From positions 248,001 to 312,000 of the forward strand of contig JAZKJV010002955.1 in NCBI GenBank assembly GCA_037367405.1: a stretch of DNA of 64,000 bases, given 5' to 3'. The translations under genes were made by a program, and so were the position numbers. The DNA comes from Ottelia alismoides (taxonomy: Eukaryota > Streptophyta > Magnoliopsida > Alismatales > Hydrocharitaceae). Position 1 is the stretch's first letter; each line of letters starts with the position of its first letter. The notes under the pieces were generated by a model. The model was not told where the DNA came from. It worked only from the letters and a program-made list of their open reading frames with translations, and ran no database searches. Of the stretch, positions 1 through 9,816 are shown one piece after another.

Positions 1-2
1 TC

Positions 3-2692
3 TATCTGGAGGATGAGGCAAAGTCGTCGCGTGAGTTCCAGCGGCGGCTGAACCCGAATCTGAGGGAGGTTGTCATGAAGGAAATTTCGAAGTGGTGGAG
101 CGTCGATTTTATCTATCCCATCTCCGACTCCAAGTGGGTCAACCCTTTGCATGTGGTGCCCAAGAAGACGGGCATCACTACAGTGGTTACGGAGTCCGGA
201 GAGGAGATTGCTACACGAGTACCTACTTCTTGGCTTGTCTGCGTTGACTACCGGAGACTCAACCAGGCCACCAAGAAGGATCATTTCCCCCTGCCCTTTA
301 TTGATCAGATCATTGAGAGACTGGCAGGGAAGAGCCATTATTGTTTTCTGGATGGGTACTCGGGCTACAATCAGGTAGCCATCGCTCCCGAAGACCAGGA
401 CAAGACTACCTTTACCTATCCCTTCGGCACATATGCCTTCCGACGCATGCCATTTGGGCTATGCAATGCTCCTGCGACTTTTCAGAGATGCATGTTGTCG
501 ATCTTTTCGGACATGGTAGGGGAGTGCTTGGAGGTCTTCATGGATGATTTCTCGGTTTACGGCGACGGATTCGACTCCTGTCTTGACTGCCTAGACCGGG
601 TACTTCAACGATGTATTGAGGTTCGCTTGGTTCTATCTTGGGAGAAGAGTCACTTCATGGTGACTCAAGGGACGGTGCTTGGCCATATCATCTCCAACAG
701 GGGCATGGAGGTTGATCCGGCCAAGGTAGATGTCATTAGAAAACTCACACCGCCGTCTAATCTGAGGCAGTTACGGTCATTCTTGGGGGATGTCGGTTTA
801 TACCGACGATTCATTCATGATTTCAGCAGAATTGCCCGGTCGTTGACTGACCTACTGACGAAAGACACCTAGTTCCTTGTCGATGATAAGTGTCTTTCGT
901 CGTTTGAGACTCTCAAGAGATGTGTTATTGAGGCTCCTATTCTCCAGCCACCTGATTGGTCTCTCCCATTCGAGATCATGACGGATGCCTCCGATTTTGC
1001 TGTGGGGGCCGTGCTGGGACAGAGGAGGGATGGAGTCCCATTTGCTATCCACTACGCTAGCCGCAGTTTGGATTCCGCGCAGCGGAACTATACAGTCACA
1101 GAAAAGGAAATGATAGCCGTAGTTTTCGCCCTAGATAAGTTCAGATCTTACATTATTGGATCTAGAGTGACCTTGTATATTGATCATACCACCATCCGAT
1201 ACCTCATGGCAAAGAAGGATGCCAAGGCCAGACTGACTAGATGGATCCTTCTACTCCAGGAGTTTGACATAGAGATTAAGGATAAGCCTGGAGTCAAGAA
1301 TGTGGTGGCGGATCTTCTCTCCCGATTAGAGCATCTTGAGGATTCTGACTTGATTGACCCCATATGTGAGACCTTCCCAGATGAGGCGATCCTTGCTATC
1401 GCCTCTCTCCCATGGTATGCCGATATTGTGAACTTTCTTGTTGTTAAGAAAGTACCACAAGATTGGCCCAGGCAGAGGCTTGAGACCTTCCTTGCGAAGG
1501 CCAAGTCCTACCATTGGGAGGATCCCATCCTTTACCACGAAGGAGGGGATAGCGTCTGGCGTAGGTGCATTCCTCAGGAGGAGCACCATAGCGTCCTCAC
1601 TTACTGCCACAAGCTTGAGGCAGGAGGACATCACTCTGGGAGGAGAACGGCACAGAAAGTGCTCCAATCCGGCCTATGGTGGCCTTCCCTCTTCAAGGAC
1701 TCTGATGAGTTCGTGAAGAGGTGTACTGACTGTCAGAGGATGGGAACTTGTGGACAGCGTGATATGATGCCGATGCAGCCCATTCACTTCTGTGAGGTTT
1801 TTGACGCATGGGGCATTGATTTCATGGGTCCATTCCCTAAGAGTCAGGGATTTGAATACATTCTGTTGGCCGTTGACTATGTTAGTCGTTGGGTTGAGGC
1901 TATCCCTGCCCGAATCGCTGATGCGAGGACAGTTTGCATATTTTTGAGGAAGCACATCATCACGCGGTTCGGGGTACCTCGAGTATTGATTTCAGATGGG
2001 GGTCTCATTTCATGAACGACCAGGTGAAGGCCCTTGCTAGCGAGTTCGGTATAGACCATCGAGTTGCCACTCCATACCATCCACAGATGAATGGTCTAGC
2101 CGAGGTGTCGAACAGGGAGATCAAGACTATTTTGCAGAAAGTCGTCCGCCCTGACCGAAAGGATTGGTCACAGCTTTTGGACTCGGTCTTGTGGGCATAT
2201 AGGACGTCTTTCAAGACACCTTTGGGTACCTCTCCCTTTCACCTCGTTTATGGCAAGCCGTGCCATTTACCTGTTGAGTTGAGGCACATGTCACTTTGGG
2301 CAGTCACAGATATTATTTTGGATCCAGATAGTGTAGGAGACCAGAGGAGGGCAGAGTTAGCAGCCTTGGAGGAGCTTCGTGATACCGCCTTCTCAAACAG
2401 CCTACAGTACAAGGAGAGAATGAAGGAGTGGCATGATTCTCATATCAGCCACAAGCATTTTGAGCCTGGACAGAGAGTATGGATGTTTGATGCGAGGCTT
2501 CATTTATTTCCAGGGAAGCTGTAGAGCAAATGGAAGGGACCTTATCTTGTAAGAAAGGTACACGACAATGGGAGCATTGATATATCTGAGTTGTCTTCTG
2601 AGAGTACCTTTCGAGTGAACGGCCAGCGGCTCAAGCCATTTCTAGATCATGAGCCGCGGGTCGTTGATGTTGCCCCTATTCATTTTACGTGA
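3..2692 (+). pseudogene. pol: Athila pol: reverse transcriptase, RNase H, integrase (three breaks)
   Basis: The frame is open from the window edge. The RT domain carries the catalytic FMDD box at 537-548. RNase H follows with Asp 984-986, Glu 1107-1109 and Asp 1182-1184; its last block reads VADLLSRL where element B has MADHLSRL. Integrase has an HHCC zinc finger (about 1580-1745) and a DDE core with Asp 1818, Asp 1995 and Glu 2102; the last two are spaced as in D,D35E. Breaks: an in-frame TAG at 870-872 (GAG in element B), loss of about one base at 1996-2002 just after the second catalytic Asp, and a TAG at 2522-2524. The reading ends with TGA at 2690-2692. No chromodomain follows. The protein would reverse transcribe and integrate the element, but this copy cannot make it whole. 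Few breaks suggest a fairly recent insertion (inference). Confidence 0.93.
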
Positions 2693-2824
2693 GATGTGAT
2701 CTCTTGACTCACATCTATTGCATCTCACGCCTGATTATCACTGTTCTTCCGACCTGTATAGATCCAGTTGTCCATATCACTCTATTCTTTAGTCCCGCAT
2801 CCCTTTTCTCAGTTTATGATTTTG

Positions 2825-3175
2825 CTATACTTAGGGTGTACTTTACCCTAAGTATAGGGGGGATGTAGGACCTTCGGGTATTCTTTTCATTCTTTCTACC
2901 CCTGTTTTGCTACCTATACTTAGGGATATTTCACCCTAAGTATAGGGGGGGTAGATTCTGTGCATCCTTCACTCGGATTTCCCTTCATGTACAGCTTGCT
3001 ATACTTAGGATTACTTGATCCTAAGTATAGGGGGAAACCACCGAATTCTCCGTATTCTATTCATTCATTCGTCTTTGTATATAGCCTCCCTTTTCACTTC
3101 CCTATACTAAGCACGAGTTATGTCTTATTCATCGCTCTTGACTTTGAGGACATCGTTCAAGCTAAGTATAGGGGG
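2825..3175 (+). repeat. array of four PPT-like hairpins
   Basis: Four inverted repeats lie in series at 2825-2862, 2914-2951, 2999-3034 and 3102-3175. In the first three, an arm starting CTATACTTAGG pairs across a short loop with CCTAAGTATAG; the fourth has a 48-nt loop and one mismatch. Each downstream arm runs into 5 to 7 G residues, so each ends as AAGTATAGGGGG. The true polypurine tract before the LTR (4753-4764) has the same AAGTATAGGGGG. Element A carries a matching array on the minus strand. Confidence 0.85.
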
Positions 3176-4729
3176 TGTGTATATATTTCATATATACTTT
3201 CGCCATAACTCGTACTTTGTGTGAGTGTGTTAATAAATAAAATGGTTAAAAACACGAAAAACCACAAAAATTAAAATTTTTTTCCTGTAAATAAACATTC
3301 TTTTATTGCACATACATAGCTAGTGTACAAATTATTTTTGTAAAAATGTTTTCAAAAATCTTTTGGTGTAAAGTTTGTGTGAATATTTTCTTATCAAAAT
3401 TATGTATATAGTACAAAATTTTTCCAAAATGTTTTGAAAATCAAAAGTTTGCAAAAATCTTGTGTAAATACTTTTGCAAAACTTGCATTTCATGCATTCA
3501 TCCATTCATGATTTCAAAACATTTTTCAAAAATTCTGCATGTTTGTAAAAATTGTGTAAATACTTGTATAGTTTTTCCCCGATGATAGTTGACATTTAAA
3601 CTAGCCTGGAATTAAATTGGGAAATGGAGCTTGATTAAGATCTTAATCCACCTAATTCTAAGAGGAACCTTATAGGGCTTAGGGTTAAGGCTATTCAGGT
3701 CCATTGGGACTTAATTCTTTGAGTCCACTAGGCTATGAGCATATGTCATCTTGATGAGCTTAAGTAGAGCACTTAACAACATACGCATGACTCTTAGAGA
3801 CAATGGCTTGACTTGCACCAGCACTTTACACATAGCTCTCCACGGATGAGGTGGTGAGGAGACAGTTTCCTTTGGCTTGGGTAGCATATGAGGGTAGTAC
3901 TTCTAGGCGGAACCTCTCTTCTTCTTCTAGTGAAGGAAGTGCGCCTTAACTTGGTCTAGTGGTGATGAAGGCTAAAGACAGAAGTCGTGGGTTGCAATAA
4001 AGCTTCAAAAGAGGGATAGTCTACTGGTTCAAGAGGAAAAACTCCTTGTATATATGCTGCACCATGTAGATAAGTTGTACAGTTGCACAAAAAAATGTGC
4101 AAAAAGAAAAGAACTCCAAAAAAAGTGGTGGGTCGGATTGAAAATTTAATAACCCCACCGGAGTGTATATAGTCAAATAAAGCAAAAGCTTATGGTATCC
4201 ATGTTACATCTCATGAAGCTTGCAGCGAAAGACTTAGCTACACTGGTTAGGCTCCCAGGGATACATGGCTACACTGGCCATGGTCCATTCTTCATCTTCT
4301 CCCCCCTCTTCTTGAGCCGGTTGCACTTGAACTTAGAAGGGAATACCCCGCTTCTCGAGGAAAGAGTTGCTAGACCGAGGTATTAGAGTTACCAGGTTGG
4401 GGGAGGTCGTTTCTTTGTTACTTCTGAAGTGGGGAGCTACATATCACTTACACTGCATGGAAAAATTCATGGTCATTAGAGTTTGTGTATGTAGACTTGT
4501 TCTGATCTGGTTTATTGAGGAGTCTTGTCCATAGATTGGTGGAACTTAGAGGTTGTTGAGTCTTAAGCTTAAGTCCAAATAAAGTTCCGACACATTAATA
4601 ATCCAAAGATCAGATCAAGCTCCATATTTCAATTTAATGAAGGCAAGTTTAATATTCAACGTTGATCCATGTGCATTCTCCTCTTTTTCTTTTTCTTTAT
4701 TTCTTTTTCACTTCTTTTTCAAATAAGTG

Positions 4730-4764
4730 TTTGCTAAGGGACTAGCAAAGTTAAGTATAGGGGG
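4730..4764 (+). promoter_or_regulatory. polypurine tract of E1 with adjacent stem-loop
   Basis: A small inverted repeat (TTTGCTA, loop, TAGCAAAG) at 4730-4750 is followed by TTAAGTATAGGGGG, abutting the LTR start TGATGAATA at 4765. Its position fits the plus-strand primer site. The same arrangement recurs before the LTRs at 9817 and 55750 and, on the minus strand, at 34913-34949. Confidence 0.85.
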
Positions 4765-5970
4765 TGATGAATACTCATTCATCACTCTTTATTCTTATAT
4801 TTTAGCTACAAAAACCTTTGCAAAAACATGTAGATATGTGTAAATACAAATAATTAACAAAAGGCATGCATTGTGTAAAAACTAATAATTAGCATGTTTT
4901 TATGCAAAAATAAAAGAATAAAGAATAAAAAGAAAAAGAGGGAAATATTTAGAATAAATATTGAGCAACCCAATCCCAAGGGAGGGCTCAGCATGGGCCT
5001 GACCGCATAAAAGCCAAAGTAGAGAGAGATAGGGAGCTCAAGTGTGTGAATATACCTGTAAATCGAATAAATCTATTTTCCTCTAAAAATAAAATAAAGT
5101 GGCTTGTATATATTTGTATATATTTATAAATACAAAATCAAAACAAAAATTGAAAAATTAAAAAGAAAATAAAAAGAGTCACTTGTACATATTCACCTTG
5201 TATATAAAACCACTCTTATATTTATTCAACCTTGTAAATAAATAAATTAATTTCCATAAAATTTGTACATATTCTATCTTTTATGTTGTGAATAAATAAA
5301 AGAAAAACCATTAAAACAAAAATCAAAATAAAAAGAACAAAATTAAAAATAAAAAAGAACCTTGTATATATACCATGTATATATTTGTATATATCTATTT
5401 ATTTCACCTTTGTATATAAATAATAAATAAAATAAAAATACCTTTTTATTCCTAATTTTATGCTATAAATAAATAAAATATAAAATAGGAATAAAAATGC
5501 ACAAAAATAACTAATTAAAAATCAAAAATTAAAAATCAATATTGTATATATACCTATATAGTGTACTATATTGTAAATACCCTATTTTTATTTCAAAAAT
5601 TTAATTAAAAATCACAAAAAAATAGTTTATAAATAAATAAACAATTTTTATGTTTTAAGTTTTTCTTAATTCGGCCTTTTTCTATTTTATTTTGAATTTC
5701 TAAATAAATATGACCTGGAAAATTCTGATTGGTCCACGGGGGACGTTGACCCCCCGATAAACTCCCCCCCCCCCCCCGCGGACCTCTTTCTCGCGGGTTT
5801 GGATTTTTTGCTCGACTTCTCTCTCTTCTCCCCTCCAGACCTGATCACCTCACAACCAAACCCAGGGTCCAACTCGTTCTTGCCAGATCCGACACCCTCG
5901 CCGGCATGCCCGTCTCGGGGTCCGCGCTCTGAGCTGCCCTACCCGATCGATTTTAGCCGGACCCCTGGCT

Positions 5971-5980
5971 GTATAAATTC
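5971..5980 (+). promoter_or_regulatory. TATA box of the E1 LTR
   Basis: GTATAAATTC lies at the U3 to GC-rich transition. Transcription would start near 6000, making U3 about 1.2 kb and R plus U5 about 2.4 kb. The aligned place in element B is CATATTTAG (about 44278), a weaker match. Confidence 0.6.
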
Positions 5981-6231
5981 CGAGCTCCGCCTCCATTTCC
6001 TGGATCTTTTGGCTCCCCATCCTCCAACCCAGGACCTCCATTACCATCGTCGAGGTGACAGCTCGCCGTTGGCCGTGTCGCAGAGAGGAGAGGGTGCTCG
6101 GACCTCAGATCCGGCGTCTTTGCGTCGCCGTGCTCCGCCTGAAGGTAGAGCTCGAGCCTCGGGCCTCGACGACCCGCGAGACGATGACCCAGAGATCCCT
6201 GATCTCAAGCCCAGTCGACCCATCCGCTCAG

Positions 6232-6543
6232 GTAGCCGTAGTTTTCTTTCCTTCTCTTTAATTTTGATTTACGCCCAAATCAGGTCGTCGCCGACGACCT
6301 TTGATTCCGACCACCCTAGTCTTCGTCCCGACCATCGGAATCACCCATCACGATCGCCTTCCCCTCGTGCATCTTCTCCGCCCATCCATTCAACCCATCT
6401 CGTACAGGAGCTGGGGTTTCGAGCTCCTCCGCCGTCGCATCACCGGCGCTCGACCATCTCGCCGCACCGATCACCTCCACCACCGCTAATGGGGTCGAGG
6501 CACTTTGCCCTCGACCCAGGAGTCTTCTGGTGCCATTTTGCAG
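6232..6543 (+). other. probable GT-AG intron inside the E1 LTR
   Basis: The donor context is CTCAG|GTAGCC and the acceptor is CCATTTTGCAG|GTACGA, 312 nt apart and downstream of the TATA box. The same pair at the same place occurs in both LTRs of element B (44537-44846 and 57193-57502, 310 nt each) and, diverged, in the old LTR at 10991-11346. Splicing itself is an inference. Confidence 0.55.
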
Positions 6544-8471
6544 GTACGACGAGGACTGTCTGAGGTCCTCCAACTCGAGCCCAGGAGCTTCTCCTCCGCC
6601 GGAGTCGACCGAGCTCTCCGGAGCTCCGTTGTTCCATCGGAGGCATCCTACAAACGCGGGAGGCCAAGGCGAAGCTCCTCCGATATTCAGCAGCCTGCGA
6701 GGAGGCCGGGAGCGCACGAAGCGAGCCGGCGAAGGTCGCCGGCCATCACTTCTTCCTCGACCTCCAGATACCGTTGGATCGCCCTCCAGCTCCAGATTCA
6801 ATCCGAGCCCTCCATTCCAGGAGCGCCAGCACCGCACAATCGTGAGGAGGGTCGATCCAGACCGTTCGATCCGGACGAAGAAGCACCACCTTTCCCCGAC
6901 CATCGGATCACGTACGTGGCAGCTTCACAGCCGTCGGATCGCGCCAAGGGTTTCAGTAGCGAGGCGTCCCCTATTCTGGACCGTTGGATCTCCACGTGGC
7001 GCACGCTCAGCCCTTGGATCGTTAATAAGGGGTAATTGTCCTTAGGCCCCTCTGTTTTTAGTTTTTATTATATAGTCCTGTAAATAGAGTAGAGTTGTTT
7101 TGTTTTTGGATAAATTGCACCTTGTCCCCGATAGCTATTTTATTTGCATTTATACCCCTGCGCATTGTGGACACGTGCGTCGACACGTGAGTTTTGTAGA
7201 TATTTGCATAGAGGCCCTAATAGTTTCCATATTTGCACTTATGCCCCTGTGCGTGGTTTTTTAGAACATGTGTTGAAATTTGAGGGCATTTTACACTTAA
7301 GCCCCCGGACCTTTTGTACGTGTTACTAATTGGTCCAGGGACTTAAAGTATCTGCATATAGGTCCCTGTGTGCCCAGGACACGCGCCTCGCGCGTGACTT
7401 CTTGGAGAAATTGCACCAAGACCCCCTGGACCCCAATTTTTGTTACTATTAGGCCCCTCAAAGATATTTTTATTGCAATCAGGTTCTTATACACTGTGGG
7501 CTTTTGATTGTTTTAAATAAAATATCAAATTAACTCCAAATTTTGTGAAAATTGGACACATAGCTCCTGCCGCCGTGTAAAATTTTCACTAAATTTTTGG
7601 GAAATTTTTGGGAAATTTTTTAGCCCTTTTTCTATTTTTTAAAATTCAAAAACACGCCATTTTCTTACTTTCCATTTTAAAAATCACAAAAATATTAAAA
7701 CGTCTTTAAAAATTCTAAAAAAATTAGATTTTGTTGTTTTTGAGTGTTTGATTTTCTGACCAATTTTCATCATTTTTGGATTTATAAAAACCATAAAAAT
7801 TGAAAAAACCTTAAAATCTTATAAAAATTCTAAAAAAATCTTTAAAATCCCAAAAATAATAATTTTTGTCTCTGTAATTTTGCTTGTTGTTTGTATTTTC
7901 CATAAAAATTACCTCCAGGCTTTTTAGGGACTTTTATATATTTTATCTAAGTCCCTCAAGTTTTGTTGGACATTGTTGTTGTCTTTTTGCATTGTTTTAT
8001 TTTTAGAAAATTAAATAAAAACCAGAAAAATACCAAAAATTCATCATAAAAAGTAAAAAACCCATAAAACTTCAAAACATTTTTATTTGAATTTTTGAGT
8101 GATTTTTGAGTAGATAAATAATTGTTTGAAGTTGCCATTTATTTGCTCTTCTTATTTTCTTAATTAAATTAAAAATCCAAAAAATCTAAAAAGACTAAAA
8201 ATCCACCAAAAAGACTTTTATTTTATTTTATTTCTTTTTTAGACTACTTCTTAGGCCGCGAGGCCATCACGTGCTCTCCGAGTCCGACCCTGGTCGCTAT
8301 ACCGGGCTAATCCAATAGCCAGGACCGCTATCGTATTTCTTTGATTTTTATCTGATTTTGGTGGTCCGCACTTAATTTTCTTGATTGACCGATTGATCTC
8401 TTGAGCGACTGAGGTCGCAACGACCTTTGTTATTTCTTTATCCTTAGTTGCTCGGGATCATTCGGTCATCA

Positions 8472-9029
8472 TAGATACATTTCATAAAAATTGTCTCCAG
8501 ACTTTTATAGATCAATTATATATTTTTAATTGATCTTTCAAGTCTGGCTGCACATTGATCCCATGTTTTCCTCTTTCTTGATTTTTATAAAATCACATAA
8601 AAATTATAAAATATCCATAAAATTACCAAAAACACTTAAAAACATAAAAAATACAAAAAAAATTATTTGAATTTTTGGAGTATTTTTGTGTTCTTAAATA
8701 AATTGTTGCATTTGCTTGTTGTCCCATTTTCTTATATAATTGAAAATGCAAAAAAATTAATAATCATTAAAATCCATCAAAAAAATATTTTACTCTTTTT
8801 TTATCTATTTCTGACTTTTTCATAGGCTGCAAGGCCATCCCGTGCTCCTTTAGTTCGACCCTGGTCGTTATATCAGGTTAATAAAGTAGCGAGGACCGCT
8901 ATGCGATTTTGATTGCTTCATCTGATTTTGGTGGTCTCCTTTTTCTTGGTTGATCGATCCGCGATATCCGGGTCGCAACGACCCTTCTTTTTACCTTTAC
9001 TCGGATTTTGTGGGATTTTTCGGTCATCA
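8472..9029 (+). mobile_element. tail of another Athila-family LTR
   Basis: The sequence matches the last part of the E1 LTR (about 7895-8471): the lysine-like AT-rich segment, then the GACCCTGGTCG..TAT block and an end in CGGTCATCA at 9029. It begins mid-LTR directly after E1 and is diverged from it. The simplest reading is that E1 inserted into this older LTR, whose own element had inserted into the post-pol region that continues at 9030. Confidence 0.75.
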
Positions 9030-9816
9030 AGGTCTAAAGACAAGATGTTGTGGGGTTGCATGCTTTAAAGGAGGGATAGTCTACTGGCTAAAGAGGAAAA
9101 AGTCCTTATGTACATGTTGCACCTTGTATATACTTTCAAAAGGAAGAGGAAAAATGCAGAATCTCCAAAAGTGGACAGGCCTGATTAAAAGTAAAATACC
9201 TGCCGGAGTGTATATACAAGGATAAAAAAAGAAGAAAATAATAATAAGGGATTCAAAGTTAAATTTTTGTAAGATTGCAGTGGATGACTTGGCTACACTG
9301 GTCATGAATGTAGGGTAGGTAGCTACATTGGTTACTATCCATTCTTTTCTCCATATCCTCCTCTTGAGCTGGTTGTACTTGAACTTAGAAGGGAATATCC
9401 CCGCACCTCGAGGAAAGAGCTGTAAGACCGGGAAACTAGAGTTACCTTGTTAAGGGAGGCTGTTTTTTTCTACTTTTGAGATGGAGAGCTATAATTCACT
9501 TACACCGTACAAGTAGAGATTCATAGACACAAGAATTTATGTATGAAGACTTGTTCTGACCTGACTATTGAGGAGACCTGAATAGGAGTCTTATGGAACT
9601 TAGTGGCTGTTATGTTTTAAATTCATCTCCCATTAAGGTTCTATCACACTAATAATCCAAAGGTCTGACAGAGCTCCAAACTACAATTTTATGAAGATAA
9701 TTTTAATACTCAATATTGTCCTAACTTTTTTATTTTTCCTTCCTTTCTTCTTTTATTCACTTATTCTTTCAAATAACTGTTTGCTAAGGGACTAGCAAAG
9801 GTAAAGCATAGGGGGA
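9030..9816 (+). mobile_element. decayed post-pol region of an older Athila copy (E2)
   Basis: It is collinear with 3969-4764 of E1, including the agggatagtctactgg block at about 9073 and the TTGCTAAGGGACTAGCAAAG stem-loop at 9781-9800. It ends in a PPT-like AAAGCATAGGGGGA. There is no ORF of note. Substitutions and small indels are frequent, so this copy is older than E1. Confidence 0.8.

Larger units (their letters stand above)
2693..4764 (+). other. post-pol non-coding region of E1
   Basis: About 2 kb between pol and the 3' LTR. Athila elements often carry an env-like ORF here; none is visible, and the only ORFs are short. The first part (2825-3175) is an array of hairpins each ending in a G run. 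The second part (about 3587-4764) is nearly collinear with 54604-55749 of element B, recognisably similar to 9030-9816, and similar on the minus strand to about 34913-36050 of element A. Shared landmarks include the block near 4005-4040 (agggatagtctactgg). Confidence 0.75.
1..8471 (+). mobile_element. Athila-type Ty3/gypsy retrotransposon E1, 3' part
   Basis: The 5' part lies outside the window. In order it holds pol (RT, RNase H, integrase), a 2-kb post-pol region without a convincing ORF, a polypurine tract ending at 4764, and a full 3' LTR (4765-8471). The lineage call rests on the RT sequence around FMDDFSVYG, the lack of a chromodomain after integrase, the very long LTR and close similarity to element B, which has a tRNA-Asp primer site. 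The TSD cannot be checked because the left end is off-window; TAGAT follows the LTR at 8472-8476. It appears to be inserted into an older LTR whose tail continues to 9029. Confidence 0.9.
4765..8471 (+). mobile_element. 3' LTR of E1 (about 3.7 kb)
   Basis: It starts TGATGAATACTCATTCATCA, itself a short inverted repeat, and ends in TCATCA at 8471. The order of blocks matches the LTRs of element B: an AT-rich U3 to about 5690, a GC-rich segment 5760-7030 with a TATA box near 5972, a block 7034-7495 of reiterated TTGCA / CCCCTG motifs, an AT-rich stretch to about 8230 and a conserved tail (GACCCTGGTCGCTATACC near 8285). A probable intron lies at 6232-6543. A C run of about 15 sits at 5765-5778. 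ORFs on either strand here look like compositional accidents. Confidence 0.9.

Noticed and set aside
1..2692. Endogenous pararetrovirus instead of a retrotransposon
   Set aside because: An integrase follows RNase H, LTRs and PPT are present, and there is no movement protein or coat pattern.
2693..4764. An env-like gene after pol
   Set aside because: No ORF longer than about 80 codons, and no signal peptide plus membrane pattern in any frame I could follow.
5799..7045. ORFs of 171-254 codons on both strands of the GC-rich LTR part
   Set aside because: GC-rich DNA gives long chance ORFs; several overlap in different frames and do not stay open in the B LTRs at matching places.
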